Shown one piece after another: positions 1 through 8,236 of a stretch of 64,000 bases of DNA. The stretch spans positions 1 through 64,000 of the forward strand of contig CAJXLK010000016.1 of the NCBI GenBank assembly GCA_913055635.1, written 5' to 3'. The notes under the pieces are model-generated. The model was not told the DNA's origin. It made no database searches and was given only the letters and a program-made list of their open reading frames with translations. Within the stretch, counting starts at the first letter, position 1; each line of letters begins with the position of its first letter. A program made the translations under genes and the position numbers. The DNA comes from an uncultured Bacteroidota bacterium (GTDB taxonomy: Bacteria; Bacteroidota; Bacteroidia; Bacteroidales; UBA12077).

Positions 1-671
1 TCACAGTGGAACAGAAGACGGTCCAACAGTGCACCGGCAAGGGTTTCATCTTCCAGGCTCTCGGCCCACTCTTTGGGCGTTTTATTTGTTGTAATGATAA
101 TTGAGCATTGCTCGTGCAACTGATTAATCAGGTTAAAAAAGGCCACTGACTCTTCTTTTTTGATCGGGAAAAGCATGATATCATCAATGGCGATCATATT
201 GGCCTTTAGGAGGCGCCTGTAAGCGTTCATTGCCGTTGAGGTAACCTCTCGCATTTTAAGGATGTTGATGATCTCACCCATAGAACGGAAGTAGGCTTTG
301 TAACCGGCTTTAACCGCATCATATACCAGTCCGGCAGCAATGTAGGTTTTGCCTATTCCGGATGGACCCATCAGAACCAGATTATATGCCTGTTCTACCC
401 ATACCAGCTCACGGAGTTGTTCCAGTTGAGGACGGGTAATGCCCCCGGCAAAATTATGGTCATAATCGTCTAAGTCATGGTCCTTGGGCAAGCGGGCCAT
501 CTTAAGCCGTCTTTTAAGCTTGCTCTCCTCCCGCTTTTCTACTTCTCTCTTCAATAGATCACGGGTAAATTCGAGGTAAGAAGGTTGGTTGATCTGGGCC
601 CGGTGGAGAAAGTCCTGGGGGTCTGTCCGCAGAACGGAAAGTTTAAGATGCCGGGCATATTGTCTGATCAT
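1..671 (-). CDS. istB: IS21-family helper ATPase IstB (partial, runs off the window start)
   Basis: AAA+ ATPase that assists the IstA transposase of IS21-type elements. Translating the minus strand from ATG at 671 (preceded by GGGGTAAGAG) gives an N-terminus MIRQYARHLKLSVLR, a basic helical region, then a Walker A motif GPSGIGKT, a Walker B-like IAIDDIMLF and the sensor region IIITTNK. The frame stays open to base 1, so the C-terminus lies outside. No istA is seen upstream; the sequence before the start is a fragment of an unrelated integrase. It may be the surviving end of an IS21 copy whose istA was lost or lies elsewhere. Family assignment is firm; whether it is active cannot be judged. 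Confidence 0.85.
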   Translation of the reverse strand, partial: MIRQYARHLKLSVLRTDPQDFLHRAQINQPSYLEFTRDLLKREVEKREESKLKRRLKMARLPKDHDLDDYDHNFAGGITRPQLEQLRELVWVEQAYNLVLMGPSGIGKTYIAAGLVYDAVKAGYKAYFRSMGEIINILKMREVTSTAMNAYRRLLKANMIAIDDIMLFPIKKEESVAFFNLINQLHEQCSIIITTNKTPKEWAESLEDETLAGALLDRLLFHC

Positions 672-744
672 CTCTTACCCCAGAACTTGAAGATTGGCTA
701 AATATCACCCCAATTTTTTTTGCTGCACAAGGGGTACTTGCTCG

Positions 745-1008
745 GATGGATACGTTGTAACAGTCATTTAACCGTCCTCGAATTCGTTCCAGGTAGGTAT
801 TCAATGCAGGGATTTCTTCGCTTTTTCCCTTGGCCATTCCTTTTATGTCGTTCCAGTTTTCAAGAGGGATTTTGCGTTTCAGGGCGATATCAATATGTCT
901 TCCATCAACTGTTATGCGTACGTTGCATATTCCGATGAAAACGGACAGTCGTTCCGGAGGAAGGCGGACACTTTTTTTGAAAATAAAATGAACACTTTTC
1001 TCAAAAAG
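745..1008 (-). pseudogene. Tyrosine recombinase fragment (N-terminal arm-binding domain only)
   Basis: The minus-strand frame from 1008 to about 745 has no start codon of its own and reads FIFKKS...ITVDGRHIDIALKRKIP...KGKSEEIPALNTYL. This is the pattern of the N-terminal arm DNA-binding domain of Bacteroidota phage-type integrases (a strand ending in ITVDG, then KR-I-P-x-x-W, then AKGxSEEAxxLNxYL). The SAM-like and catalytic domains are missing. After about position 745 the reading frame continues into sequence with no resemblance and stops at 643, just inside the IstB gene. It is a relic, probably cut by insertion or deletion linked to the neighbouring IS21 pieces. Confidence 0.6.
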
Positions 1009-1031
1009 TTATGGTCATAAAATTAAAACTT

Positions 1032-1394
1032 TTAATCCTCTTTTTTCAAAAATTTCCTCATTGATTCTCCCTTCAAATTGATGCGATAGGATCCATTTAC
1101 CAACCGGTCCATTATCGCATCGGCAATGGTAGGCTCACCGATAAGTTCATGCCATTTGTTCACCGGCAGTTGAGATACGATGACCGTTGATTTATTAGCG
1201 TGGCGGTCATCTATTATATCCAACAGCATAGCTCTTGATTGGGGCTCAATTGGTTTTAAGCAGAAATCGTCAAGTATAAGAAGATCCATTTTGGCTATTT
1301 TAGCCAGTTCCTTAAGATAACTGCCGTCTGCTTTGGCATAAAGGAGCTTGTCAAAGAGTTTGTTTGCTGTTACATAAAGCGTTTTGTACTCATT
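1032..1394 (-). pseudogene. Second IstB gene fragment, 5' truncated
   Basis: Minus-strand frame encoding the C-terminal half of an IstB-type ATPase: NEYKTLYVTANKLFDKLL, then a Walker B block DLLILDDFCLKP, then IVSQLPVNKWHELIGEP and a C-terminal DRLVNGSYRINLKGESMR. The Walker A half is missing, and the only ATG in the frame (1289) is at the Walker B block, so this is a decayed copy. It differs clearly from the IstB at 1-671, so two different IS21-type elements have left debris here. The 5' boundary at about 1394 is approximate. Confidence 0.75.
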
Positions 1395-1464
1395 TATACA
1401 AGCCTGGAACCCAAGGGCACATTTAGGATGAAATTGTATGGTTTGAATTGATATGAGAAAAATA

Positions 1465-1502
1465 AAAAAGCCTGAAAATCAAAAGATTTGCAGGCTTTTT
1501 TT
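1465..1502 (-). terminator. Rho-independent terminator after tRNA-Pro
   Basis: AAAAAAGCCTG at 1464-1474 pairs with CAGGCTTTTTT at 1491-1501. On the minus strand it lies about 25 nt beyond the tRNA-Pro 3' end and has a T-run. It also carries a T-run on the plus strand. Confidence 0.7.
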
Positions 1503-1525
1503 AATTGTGCTTGAAGTGCATGTTG

Positions 1526-1600
1526 TCGGGATGGCGAGATTTGAACTCGCGACCCCCCGCCCCCCAGACGGGTACTCTAACCGGACTGAGCTACATCCCG
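1526..1600 (-). tRNA. tRNA-Pro (anticodon GGG)
   Basis: On the minus strand the sequence folds as a full cloverleaf: acceptor CGGGATG/CATCCCG, D stem GCTC/GAGT, anticodon stem CCCGT/GCGGG, 7-base loop CTGGGGG giving anticodon GGG, and T stem GCGAG/CTCGC with loop TTCAAAT. The discriminator is A and CCA is not encoded. The debris of mobile elements just downstream (1-1400) fits tRNA 3' ends being common integration sites, but no att repeat is visible. Confidence 0.95.
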
Positions 1601-1652
1601 AACTTTACTGATAATCAATGGCTTGTATATTAGTGCGCCGTCATTTGCAGGG

Positions 1653-1660
1653 CAAATATA
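1653..1660 (-). promoter_or_regulatory. Possible -7 box for tRNA-Pro
   Basis: CAAATATA on the plus strand reads TATATTTG on the minus strand, which fits the Bacteroidota -7 consensus TAnnTTTG. It lies about 50 nt before the tRNA. A -33 element is not convincing. Confidence 0.4.
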
Positions 1661-1871
1661 GAAAAATTCATCAAAAATTCGTCAACGAATTTGACATTTT
1701 TTGGGCATTCTATAGGAACTGTTCACAGCAACAAGCAACCCTTGATTGAAGGGTCCCTGAAAATGAAATCTTTGTATTAAGATGGACCATTCAGAATCGG
1801 GGCCAATGAACAGGTAAACTCTTTCCCAATAAAGATCAGGTTTATGGGCATTTTCTGATTGTTAGCAATTT

Positions 1872-2471
1872 TCAATAGGCAGCATATTTCTTTATTTGTT
1901 TCAGTCCCCGTTTTAAGGCTCCTTCTATCAATCCTTTGGTAGATTTTGTAAAAATCACTTCATCATCTTCTTCATCCAGTGTTACTGTTCCTGTTATTGT
2001 TTGATGATAAATTTTTTCACGATCATCAATATCGTGGACCACTATTTCAACTTTGGATTTGTTTTCGCTCTCTTTATAGGGTGGATCAATCATAATGGAT
2101 GCAAGCTCATCTTTAATCCTCACTGCTTTAACACCGATCATGTAATTGAAGTCAGTTGTCTTGTGCAATAAATCTAATGTCTGTGTTGAAACCAAAAATC
2201 GAAACCGATCAGGGAGAATATAATCAAATCTCACATTGTCAATAAGCTGGATTGAGTCAACCCCGATTTCTTTAAATTCCCGGAATACCTCTTTGGCCAA
2301 CATCTTGCTTTCATCGGTGGTCAAATTACCTTCTACATAACTCACCAGCCATTTACCCGTTCGTAAATCCAAACCTTTGGGAGATTTATATCTGTGATTA
2401 TAATTGGGTATTGCACAGGAAGTAATAAGTATTGTAGACGATATATATACAATTATTTTACCTAAATTCAT
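1872..2471 (-). CDS. Hypothetical lipoprotein
   Basis: 199-residue protein of unknown function. The N-terminus is a lipoprotein signal: a short charged start, a hydrophobic stretch IIVYISSTILI and lipobox ITSC, giving a lipidated Cys at about residue 19. The rest is mixed alpha/beta with alternating polar and hydrophobic strands (VEIVVHD, QTITGTVTL) and a helical C-terminus (TKSTKGLIEGALKRGLKQIKK). I recognise no catalytic motif. It stands alone; its leader contains a hairpin of the dispersed family (2548-2604), 77 nt before the start. An outer-membrane or periplasmic anchor is inferred from the lipobox. Confidence 0.7.
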   Translation of the reverse strand: MNLGKIIVYISSTILITSCAIPNYNHRYKSPKGLDLRTGKWLVSYVEGNLTTDESKMLAKEVFREFKEIGVDSIQLIDNVRFDYILPDRFRFLVSTQTLDLLHKTTDFNYMIGVKAVRIKDELASIMIDPPYKESENKSKVEIVVHDIDDREKIYHQTITGTVTLDEEDDEVIFTKSTKGLIEGALKRGLKQIKKYAAY

Positions 2472-2547
2472 ACGGATATACTTTAATTAAAAGTTTGTAA
2501 ATCAATATGATCTGAATCTTAAAACCGACATTATGGGGTCAATCATT

Positions 2548-2604
2548 ATGGAACCCGCATGTATATCCATGGCCTTGTTGTGTAGGTTACTGGATGCAGG
2601 TTTC
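2548..2604 (-). promoter_or_regulatory. Dispersed leader hairpin, copy D
   Basis: Read on the minus strand this starts GAAACCTGCATCCAGTAACC and ends CATGCGGGTTCCATA, with arms ACCTGCAT/ATGCGGGT (one T:G pair) enclosing a loop of about 36 nt. It is about 90% identical to copies at 31944-32001 and 33694-33752. It lies 77 nt before the lipoprotein start, in the sense orientation. Confidence 0.65.
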
Positions 2605-3039
2605 TGCATATAGGGGTTATGGGTTATAACGTTGTCTTTGTATGAGTTCATAATTGTGGGTATTGTTTTTGAACATCTAAATTAATGAAAGCGCAGGAAA
2701 TCTTTTTGCTTTTCTTGTTGAGAGACATTGTTATTTCAGGGATTTTCCTGAATTTACCATTCGGTCTGAGTTTTTTATTTTCAAATTATAGAGTCTTCAT
2801 GAGAAGTCCTAAGCATTAACCGGATGAACCGGTTTTATTTTAGGGTAGGGGGGATGCATCGGAACCTGACATTTTGACGTATAATTACAACTTGTCCGTA
2901 ATCCATTTATTATCTCGTTTGGATTGCCAGTTTAGGGTGTAGATTGTAAGGATAAAATGTATGTAGTGAAAAGATGATGTGGTAAAAATTAACTCCTTCT
3001 GCAAAATTTTCACCTCATGAAAATTGGTATATTTATTGC
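2605..3039. other. Intergenic, no gene seen
   Basis: AT-rich spacer between the divergent lipoprotein gene and trxB. I see no coding signal. A reading frame across 2885-3193 on the minus strand overlaps trxB and has no protein-like composition. Confidence 0.5.
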
Positions 3040-3047
3040 TAACTTTG
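3040..3047 (+). promoter_or_regulatory. -7 promoter box for trxB
   Basis: TAACTTTG matches the Bacteroidota -7 consensus TAnnTTTG exactly. It predicts a transcript start near 3052, about 60 nt before the gene. No clear TTTG is seen at -33. Confidence 0.5.
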
Positions 3048-3113
3048 CCCCAAAATTCAAATCTACCTATATAGATATCTTGGTAAATCAACTTACATAA
3101 AAACAGCAATATT

Positions 3114-4142
3114 ATGGCATTATTTAAGAAGATGGACAACCTCGAAGAGGAACAAAACACCGAGCAACTCAACGGAGAAACCGAACACGTCAAAGTCTTG
3201 ATTGTTGGGTCAGGACCGGCAGGTTATACGGCGGCCATCTATGCGGCCCGGGCCAACCTGCAACCAGTCCTTTATGAAGGGATGGAGCCCGGGGGCCAGC
3301 TGACCACCACCACCGATGTCGAGAACTACCCGGGTTATCCCCAGGGCATTCAGGGGCCGGATATGATGGAAGATTTTAAAAAGCAGGCCGAGCGTTTTGG
3401 CACCGACATCCGTTTCGGGCTGGCTACCGCGGCCGATCTTTCCCAGCGCCCTTATACCATTACCATCGACGATAAGAAGAAGATCCAGGCCGATGCCCTG
3501 ATCATCGCCACCGGCGCTTCGGCCAAATACCTGGGGCTTGAATCGGAAGATCAATTCAAGGGCATGGGCGTGTCGGCTTGTGCTACCTGTGACGGGTTTT
3601 TCTACAAAAACCAGGATGTAGCTGTAGTGGGTGGTGGCGATTCGGCAGCCGAGGAAGCCCTTTACCTGGCCGGAATATGCAATAAAGTCTATATGATCCA
3701 TCGCCGTGATCAGCTCAGGGCTTCACAGATCATGCAAGAGCGGGTTTTCCAGAGCGAAAACATTGAAATCCTCTGGAACGCTCAAACCAAGGAAGTGCTC
3801 GGCGATGAAAATGGAGTTACCGGTGTCCGCCTCCAAAAGACCACCGGGGAAGAATATGACATATCAGTCACCGGCTTTTTCCTGGCCATTGGCCACAAAC
3901 CCAACTCCGACATTTTCAGGGATTACCTGGAGATGGATGAGACCGGCTACATCAAAACCACCCCGGGCAGTACCCATACCAATTTGGAAGGGGTCTTTGC
4001 CGCCGGCGACGTGCAGGACAGCATTTACCGGCAAGCAGTGACGGCGGCTGGTTCCGGGTGTAAAGCCGCACTGGATGCCGAGCGCTGGCTGGCTGAAAAA
4101 GAATTTGAAGCCAAAAAAGCCGCTCAAAAAGAGGAGGCCTGA
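3114..4142 (+). CDS. trxB: Thioredoxin-disulfide reductase
   Basis: FAD-dependent reductase that passes NADPH electrons to thioredoxin in the cytoplasm. Visible motifs are the FAD site GSGPAG (residues 32-37), the redox pair in CATC (Cys156 and Cys159), the NADPH-binding GGGDSA (173-178), HRRD following it, and the C-terminal FAD motif GVFAAGDV. At 342 residues it is slightly longer than the usual 310-320, because of an acidic 25-residue N-terminal extension and a Lys/Glu-rich tail. The start could instead be the ATG at residue 7; no strong ribosome site decides. It is monocistronic, with its own promoter and a terminator at 4339-4372. Confidence 0.95.
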   Translation: MALFKKMDNLEEEQNTEQLNGETEHVKVLIVGSGPAGYTAAIYAARANLQPVLYEGMEPGGQLTTTTDVENYPGYPQGIQGPDMMEDFKKQAERFGTDIRFGLATAADLSQRPYTITIDDKKKIQADALIIATGASAKYLGLESEDQFKGMGVSACATCDGFFYKNQDVAVVGGGDSAAEEALYLAGICNKVYMIHRRDQLRASQIMQERVFQSENIEILWNAQTKEVLGDENGVTGVRLQKTTGEEYDISVTGFFLAIGHKPNSDIFRDYLEMDETGYIKTTPGSTHTNLEGVFAAGDVQDSIYRQAVTAAGSGCKAALDAERWLAEKEFEAKKAAQKEEA

Positions 4143-4149
4143 AAAGATT

Positions 4150-4335
4150 CGTAAAGGCCTGCCTCTGAAAAAGCCTTTATACGTGACAAGGGCTTTCCTG
4201 AAAACAGCCTTTCTTGAAAAAAATTTTCTTGAAAAGGGTTTCCCTGAACAGGCTTTTAGTGAAAAGGTTTCTTAAACAAGCCTTACTTGTAAGGGAATTT
4301 CCAGAAAAAGCTTTTCCTGTAAAGGCTGCACCAAA
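4150..4335. repeat. Degenerate 15-bp tandem repeat
   Basis: Directly after trxB there are about ten imperfect units of roughly 15 bp around the pattern GGCTTTCCTGAAAA (for example GCCTTTCTTGAAAAA, TTTTCTTGAAAAGG, GTTTCCCTGAACAGG, CTTTTAGTGAAAAGG). The period keeps a plus-strand frame open to 4275 that looks like repeated FLEKGF, but it has no credible start and I do not call it a gene. Confidence 0.6.
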
Positions 4336-4338
4336 TAA

Positions 4339-4372
4339 AAAAAGGGTATGGTTTGGGAGCCATACCCTTTTT
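4339..4372. terminator. Bidirectional terminator, trxB / oxoamine synthase
   Basis: A perfect 13-bp stem, AAAAAGGGTATGG with CCATACCCTTTTT, and an 8-nt loop lies between two convergent genes. It has a T-run in both directions. Confidence 0.9.
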
Positions 4373-4434
4373 AATGGTTTTCTGTAAAACCGAGTTTAAT
4401 TTATTTCCAGTATCTTGGTTTTCTTTGATGCCAG

Positions 4435-5679
4435 TTAGCTCACCTTGGCAATGTTGTCGGATTGGTAATCTCCGTTTTCGAGTTTCTGGTGAACCTCTTT
4501 AAAGGCCCGTATGGTGTAATTGACATCTTCCAGGGTATGCGCTGCTGTAGGGATCAGCCGGATCAGCAGTTCGCCCTTCGGAATCACCGGATAGGCCACC
4601 AGTGAACAGAAGATGTTGTAATTCTCCCGCAGGTCCATGATGATGTTGGTTCCTTCCGGAACACTACCCGAGAGATAAACCGGGGTTACGGGCGATTCGG
4701 TGTTGCCAAGGTTAAAGCCCGCTTCTTTCAATCCTTTCTGCAGGGCATTGACGATGGTCCAGAGCTTTTCCCTCAGCTCAGGCTTATTTTTCAGAAGTTC
4801 CAGCCGCTTGATGGCGCCAATCACCATGGGCATGGGCAGTGACTTGGCAAAGGTCTGGGAGCGCATGTTGTAGCGCAGATAGTTGACGATGTATTGTTTG
4901 GAGGCCACGAAAGAGCCAATCCCGGCCATTGACTTGGCGAAAGTGGCAAAATAAACATCGATATCATCCTGTACCTGGAAATGTTCGCCGGTACCGGCCC
5001 CGGTGTCTCCCATCGTGCCAAAACCGTGGGCATCGTCCACCAGCAGGCGGAAATTGTATTTCTGCTTCAAATCAACAATCTGGTCCAGCTTGCCTAAATC
5101 GCCGGCCATGCCGAAAACCCCTTCGGTAATGACCAGAATGCCGCCGCAGTTCTTTTCGGCCAGCTTGGTGGCTCTTTCCAGCTGCTTTTCAAGTTTTTCT
5201 ATGTCATTGTGGGGAAATACATACCGTTTGCCCATGTGCAAGCGCAAACCGTCGAGTATACATGCATGGGCTTCCGAGTCGTAGACGATCACATCATTTC
5301 GGTTCACCAGGGCATCAATGATCGAGACCATCCCCTGGTAACCATAGTTCAGCAAAAAGGCATCCTCTTTGCCTACAAATTCGGCCAGCTGACCTTCCAA
5401 CTCCTCATGCTTGCTGGTCTGACCCGACATCATGCGCGCTCCCATCGGATAAGCCAGCCCGTAATCCCTGGCAGCCTGGGCATCTACTTCCCTGACTTCA
5501 GGATGATTGGCCAAACCAATGTAATTGTTTAAACTCCAGGTCAACACCTTCTTTCCCTGGAACATCATATGGGGCGCTATCTCACCTTCCAGCTTCGGAA
5601 AGGCAAAATAGCCATGGGCTTGTTCCATATACTGACCCAGCGGCCCTTTGTCCTTTTCTATTTTTTCAAATAAATCCAC
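4435..5679 (-). CDS. Alpha-oxoamine synthase family PLP enzyme (SPT/CFAT/KBL-like)
   Basis: PLP-dependent enzyme that condenses an amino acid with an acyl-CoA and releases CO2. Over 414 residues it shows the family motifs: SLNNYIGLANHP (49-60), a PLP-stacking His in SEAHAC (about 139), the cofactor-binding DDAHGFG (215-221), and the PLP lysine in TFAKS (Lys249). Family members make sphinganine (serine palmitoyltransferase), the sulfonolipid precursor (cysteate acyltransferase), 2-amino-3-ketobutyrate or KAPA. The Bacteroidota context favours a sphingolipid or sulfonolipid role, but the substrate cannot be read from sequence. It has its own promoter (5724-5754) and is divergent from bamD. Confidence 0.85.
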   Translation of the reverse strand: MDLFEKIEKDKGPLGQYMEQAHGYFAFPKLEGEIAPHMMFQGKKVLTWSLNNYIGLANHPEVREVDAQAARDYGLAYPMGARMMSGQTSKHEELEGQLAEFVGKEDAFLLNYGYQGMVSIIDALVNRNDVIVYDSEAHACILDGLRLHMGKRYVFPHNDIEKLEKQLERATKLAEKNCGGILVITEGVFGMAGDLGKLDQIVDLKQKYNFRLLVDDAHGFGTMGDTGAGTGEHFQVQDDIDVYFATFAKSMAGIGSFVASKQYIVNYLRYNMRSQTFAKSLPMPMVIGAIKRLELLKNKPELREKLWTIVNALQKGLKEAGFNLGNTESPVTPVYLSGSVPEGTNIIMDLRENYNIFCSLVAYPVIPKGELLIRLIPTAAHTLEDVNYTIRAFKEVHQKLENGDYQSDNIAKVS

Positions 5680-5723
5680 AGGTTTGCTTTTTTGAGTTCT
5701 ACACTCCAGCCTTATTGATGTAG

Positions 5724-5754
5724 CAAAACTATGTTTTTTTTGTCAATTTTCAAA
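5724..5754 (-). promoter_or_regulatory. Promoter of the oxoamine synthase gene
   Basis: On the minus strand, TTTG (5754-5751), a 19-nt spacer and TAGTTTTG (5731-5724) match the Bacteroidota -33/-7 consensus completely. The predicted start lies about 40 nt before the ATG. Confidence 0.75.
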
Positions 5755-5823
5755 TTGCAGAAAATATTTTATAATATCGCACCGTTTCCTCTCGAATCAT
5801 TTTATTATTTAAGTGGAATAAAT

Positions 5824-5831
5824 TATTTTTG
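5824..5831 (+). promoter_or_regulatory. Possible -7 box at the bamD start
   Basis: TATTTTTG fits TAnnTTTG, with TTTA about 19 nt upstream. It ends only 4 nt before the chosen bamD ATG (5836). If real it would give a leaderless or nearly leaderless mRNA and would support that start. Confidence 0.35.
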
Positions 5832-5835
5832 CGGA

Positions 5836-6633
5836 ATGTTTTACAAAATCTTCAAGATAGCAAGCTTCATCTTCGTGGTGGCCTTAATCGGCACTTCCTG
5901 CCAGTATGACAAATTGCTGAAAAGCACTGATTATCAGCTGAAATACAACAAGGCCAAAGAATATTATAAGAAAAAGGATTATTCAAAGGCGGTAGGTTTA
6001 TTTGAGCAGTTGAATCCCGTGCTGAAGGCCACAGGAAAAGCCGATACGGTGCTGTATTACCTGGCCAACAGTTATTTTGAACAGGAAAACTATATTCTGG
6101 CCGAGCATCACTATCAGCAGTTTTATGAGACCTTTGGTAACCATGGATGGTCGGATGACGCCGAATTTAAAAGCGCTTATTGCAACTATAAGCTTTCTCC
6201 GCGTCCTGCACTGGACCAGAGTTATACCAAGAAGGCGATCAACAAGTTCAACCTTTTCATCACCCGTCATCCCAATCATGAAAAGGTTTCAAGGTGCCAT
6301 GAGCTGATTCAGGAGTTGACCGACAAGTTGGCGATGAAAGCCTACAAATCGGCCCGGCTTTATTATGAGATGGAGGATTACAAAGCGGCGGTCATCGCCC
6401 TGGAGAACGCGCTCAAGCGTTTTCCCAACACCACGCACCGCAAACAAATCAAATTCATGATATTGAAATCGCAGTACCTTCTGGCCTCCAACAGCGTTCA
6501 ATCCAAAAAGCAGGAGCGTTACCAGAATACCCTGGATGCCTATTATACCTTCACCAGTGAGTATCCTGACAGTGAATATTCGGGTGAAGTCAAAGAGATC
6601 TATCAATCAACACAGAAACACCTTACAAACTAA
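5836..6633 (+). CDS. bamD: Outer membrane assembly lipoprotein BamD
   Basis: Essential lipoprotein of the BAM complex, which inserts beta-barrel proteins into the outer membrane. The chosen ATG gives a lipoprotein signal with lipobox IGTSC (lipidated Cys22); an earlier in-frame ATG at 5731 would put about 35 aberrant residues in front of it. The mature part is a string of TPR-like helices (YNKAKEYYKKKDYSKAV, YYLANSYFEQENYILAE, ALENALKRFPNT), and the length of 265 residues is typical. It is the first gene of a cluster bamD-rpoZ-coaBC-porD-recN, with 16 nt to rpoZ; this linkage is, from memory, common in Bacteroidota. Confidence 0.9.
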   Translation: MFYKIFKIASFIFVVALIGTSCQYDKLLKSTDYQLKYNKAKEYYKKKDYSKAVGLFEQLNPVLKATGKADTVLYYLANSYFEQENYILAEHHYQQFYETFGNHGWSDDAEFKSAYCNYKLSPRPALDQSYTKKAINKFNLFITRHPNHEKVSRCHELIQELTDKLAMKAYKSARLYYEMEDYKAAVIALENALKRFPNTTHRKQIKFMILKSQYLLASNSVQSKKQERYQNTLDAYYTFTSEYPDSEYSGEVKEIYQSTQKHLTN

Positions 6634-6649
6634 TTAAAAGCGGACGGCT

Positions 6650-7015
6650 ATGGATTACAAGAAGACCAATGCATCCACCACTACAGAAACCCGCGACATT
6701 AAGAAGCTGGAAGAAGGCGTGGGCAACGTTTATGAAGCCACAGTTATTGTTGCCAAGCGGGCCAATCAGATTGCCTCAGAGATGAAGGAGGAGTTGAATA
6801 CCAAGCTGGAAGAATTTGCCTCTTATACGGACAATTTGGAAGAGATTTTTGAGAACAAGGAACAAATCGAAATATCCAAATTTTACGAACGGCTTCCCAA
6901 GCCCACTTTGATTGCATTGCAGGAATATCTGGAGGGGAAGATATACTTCAGAAACCCCACGACCGGCAGTGAAAATACCAATCCCCAGGGCGATCAGGAA
7001 GCCACCGGGCAATAA
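6650..7015 (+). CDS. rpoZ: RNA polymerase omega subunit (Rpb6-like)
   Basis: Small RNA polymerase subunit that helps beta-prime fold and assemble. The Bacteroidota form is recognised by VYEATVIVAKRANQIASEMK near residues 27-46, which matches the conserved omega/Rpb6 helix with RANQI. A helical region rich in Glu and Lys follows, then a Gly/Asn/Gln-rich tail. At 121 residues it has the usual length for this group. The gene lies 16 nt after bamD and 9 nt before coaBC, so it is probably cotranscribed with both. Confidence 0.85.
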   Translation: MDYKKTNASTTTETRDIKKLEEGVGNVYEATVIVAKRANQIASEMKEELNTKLEEFASYTDNLEEIFENKEQIEISKFYERLPKPTLIALQEYLEGKIYFRNPTTGSENTNPQGDQEATGQ

Positions 7016-7024
7016 ATTCTGAAT

Positions 7025-8236
7025 ATGTCAGAATTCAGGGACAAAAAAATTTTGGTCGGTATTACCGGAGGCATAGCAGCTTATAAGGCTGCTATGCTTG
7101 TTAGGTTGCTGGTAAAAGAGGGGGCTGAGGTGCAGGTTTTGATGACCCCTTTTGCCAAGGCTTTTATCACCCCGCTCACCCTTTCCACCCTTTCGAAGCG
7201 GCCGGTAATGATCGATTTCTATGATCCGGAGACTGGTGCCTGGAACAGCCATGTGGATTTGGGGCAATGGGCTGATTTGTATGTGATTGCACCGGCCACC
7301 GCCAACTCCATGGGGAAGATGGCCCATGGCATTGCCGATAACCTGCTGCTTGCTACTTATTTGTGTGCCAAATGCCAGGTGTTGGTGGCCCCTGCCATGG
7401 ACCTGGATATGTACCAGCATCCGGCCAACCTGAAAAATGTGGAATTGCTTCGTTCCCATGGCAATGCCATTATTGAAGCCGACAGCGGCGAATTGGCCAG
7501 TGGACTCACCGGCAAAGGCAGGATGAAGGAGCCGGAAGACATTTTGGAGGAGCTTCGCCAACACCTGGGTTCAAAAAAAAAACTGACCGGTAAACGCTTC
7601 CTCGTTACCGCCGGGCCAACCTATGAAAATCTGGACCCCGTTAGGTTCCTGGGCAATTATTCCTCCGGGAAGATGGGATATGCCCTGGCCGAAACCCTGG
7701 CCATGCACGGGGCTGAAGTCGACCTGGTCAGCGGCCCTACACACTTGACCCCCGCCCATCCCAATATTCGACTTTGCCGGGTCCAAACGGCCGAAGAGAT
7801 GTACCAACACGCTGTGGCTGCCTTTGAAAATGCCGACGGGGCCGTTCTTGCCGCTGCTGTCAGCGACTTTAAACCCGTGGAACATCACCAGCAGAAGGTT
7901 AAACGCGGCCGCGAGGCCTGGACCCTCAAACTCGAACCAACTCCGGATATCGCCCAAAAACTGGGCCGGATGAAAACCAACCACCAGCTCCTGGTGGGCT
8001 TCGCCCTGGAAACACAAGATGAACTGGCCCATGCCCGGAAAAAAATCCACGCCAAAAACCTCAACTGGATCGTGCTGAATTCGCTCAAGGAAGAAGGGGC
8101 CGGTTTTCAGGTGGATACCAACAAAATTACCATCATTGATGACCAGGGCCAGGCCAGGGAGTTTGAACTCAAGTCAAAACAGGCAGTGGCAGAAGATATT
8201 GTTAATCAAATTCTAACCCATTATGAAGCGGTTTAA
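7025..8236 (+). CDS. coaBC: Bifunctional phosphopantothenoylcysteine decarboxylase / synthetase
   Basis: Makes 4'-phosphopantetheine for coenzyme A in two steps: CoaB joins 4'-phosphopantothenate to cysteine using CTP, and the flavoprotein CoaC decarboxylates the product. The N-terminal CoaC half shows GITGGIAAYKA (residues 12-22), the catalytic His in WNSHVDL and the FMN-binding APAMDLDM. The CoaB half starts at about residue 190 with VTAGPTYENLDPVRFL and contains NYSSGKMGYA. In the loop where E. coli has a catalytic Cys (ACG), this protein reads LASGLTGKGRM, with no Cys. The 3' end overlaps porD by 14 nt. Confidence 0.95.
   Translation: MSEFRDKKILVGITGGIAAYKAAMLVRLLVKEGAEVQVLMTPFAKAFITPLTLSTLSKRPVMIDFYDPETGAWNSHVDLGQWADLYVIAPATANSMGKMAHGIADNLLLATYLCAKCQVLVAPAMDLDMYQHPANLKNVELLRSHGNAIIEADSGELASGLTGKGRMKEPEDILEELRQHLGSKKKLTGKRFLVTAGPTYENLDPVRFLGNYSSGKMGYALAETLAMHGAEVDLVSGPTHLTPAHPNIRLCRVQTAEEMYQHAVAAFENADGAVLAAAVSDFKPVEHHQQKVKRGREAWTLKLEPTPDIAQKLGRMKTNHQLLVGFALETQDELAHARKKIHAKNLNWIVLNSLKEEGAGFQVDTNKITIIDDQGQAREFELKSKQAVAEDIVNQILTHYEAV

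Noticed and set aside
2885-3193. Minus-strand 102-codon frame upstream of trxB
   Set aside because: It covers the trxB promoter and start, and its composition is not protein-like.
4075-4275. Plus-strand small gene with FLEKGF repeats after trxB
   Set aside because: It begins inside trxB in another frame and its repeats come from the 15-bp DNA period.
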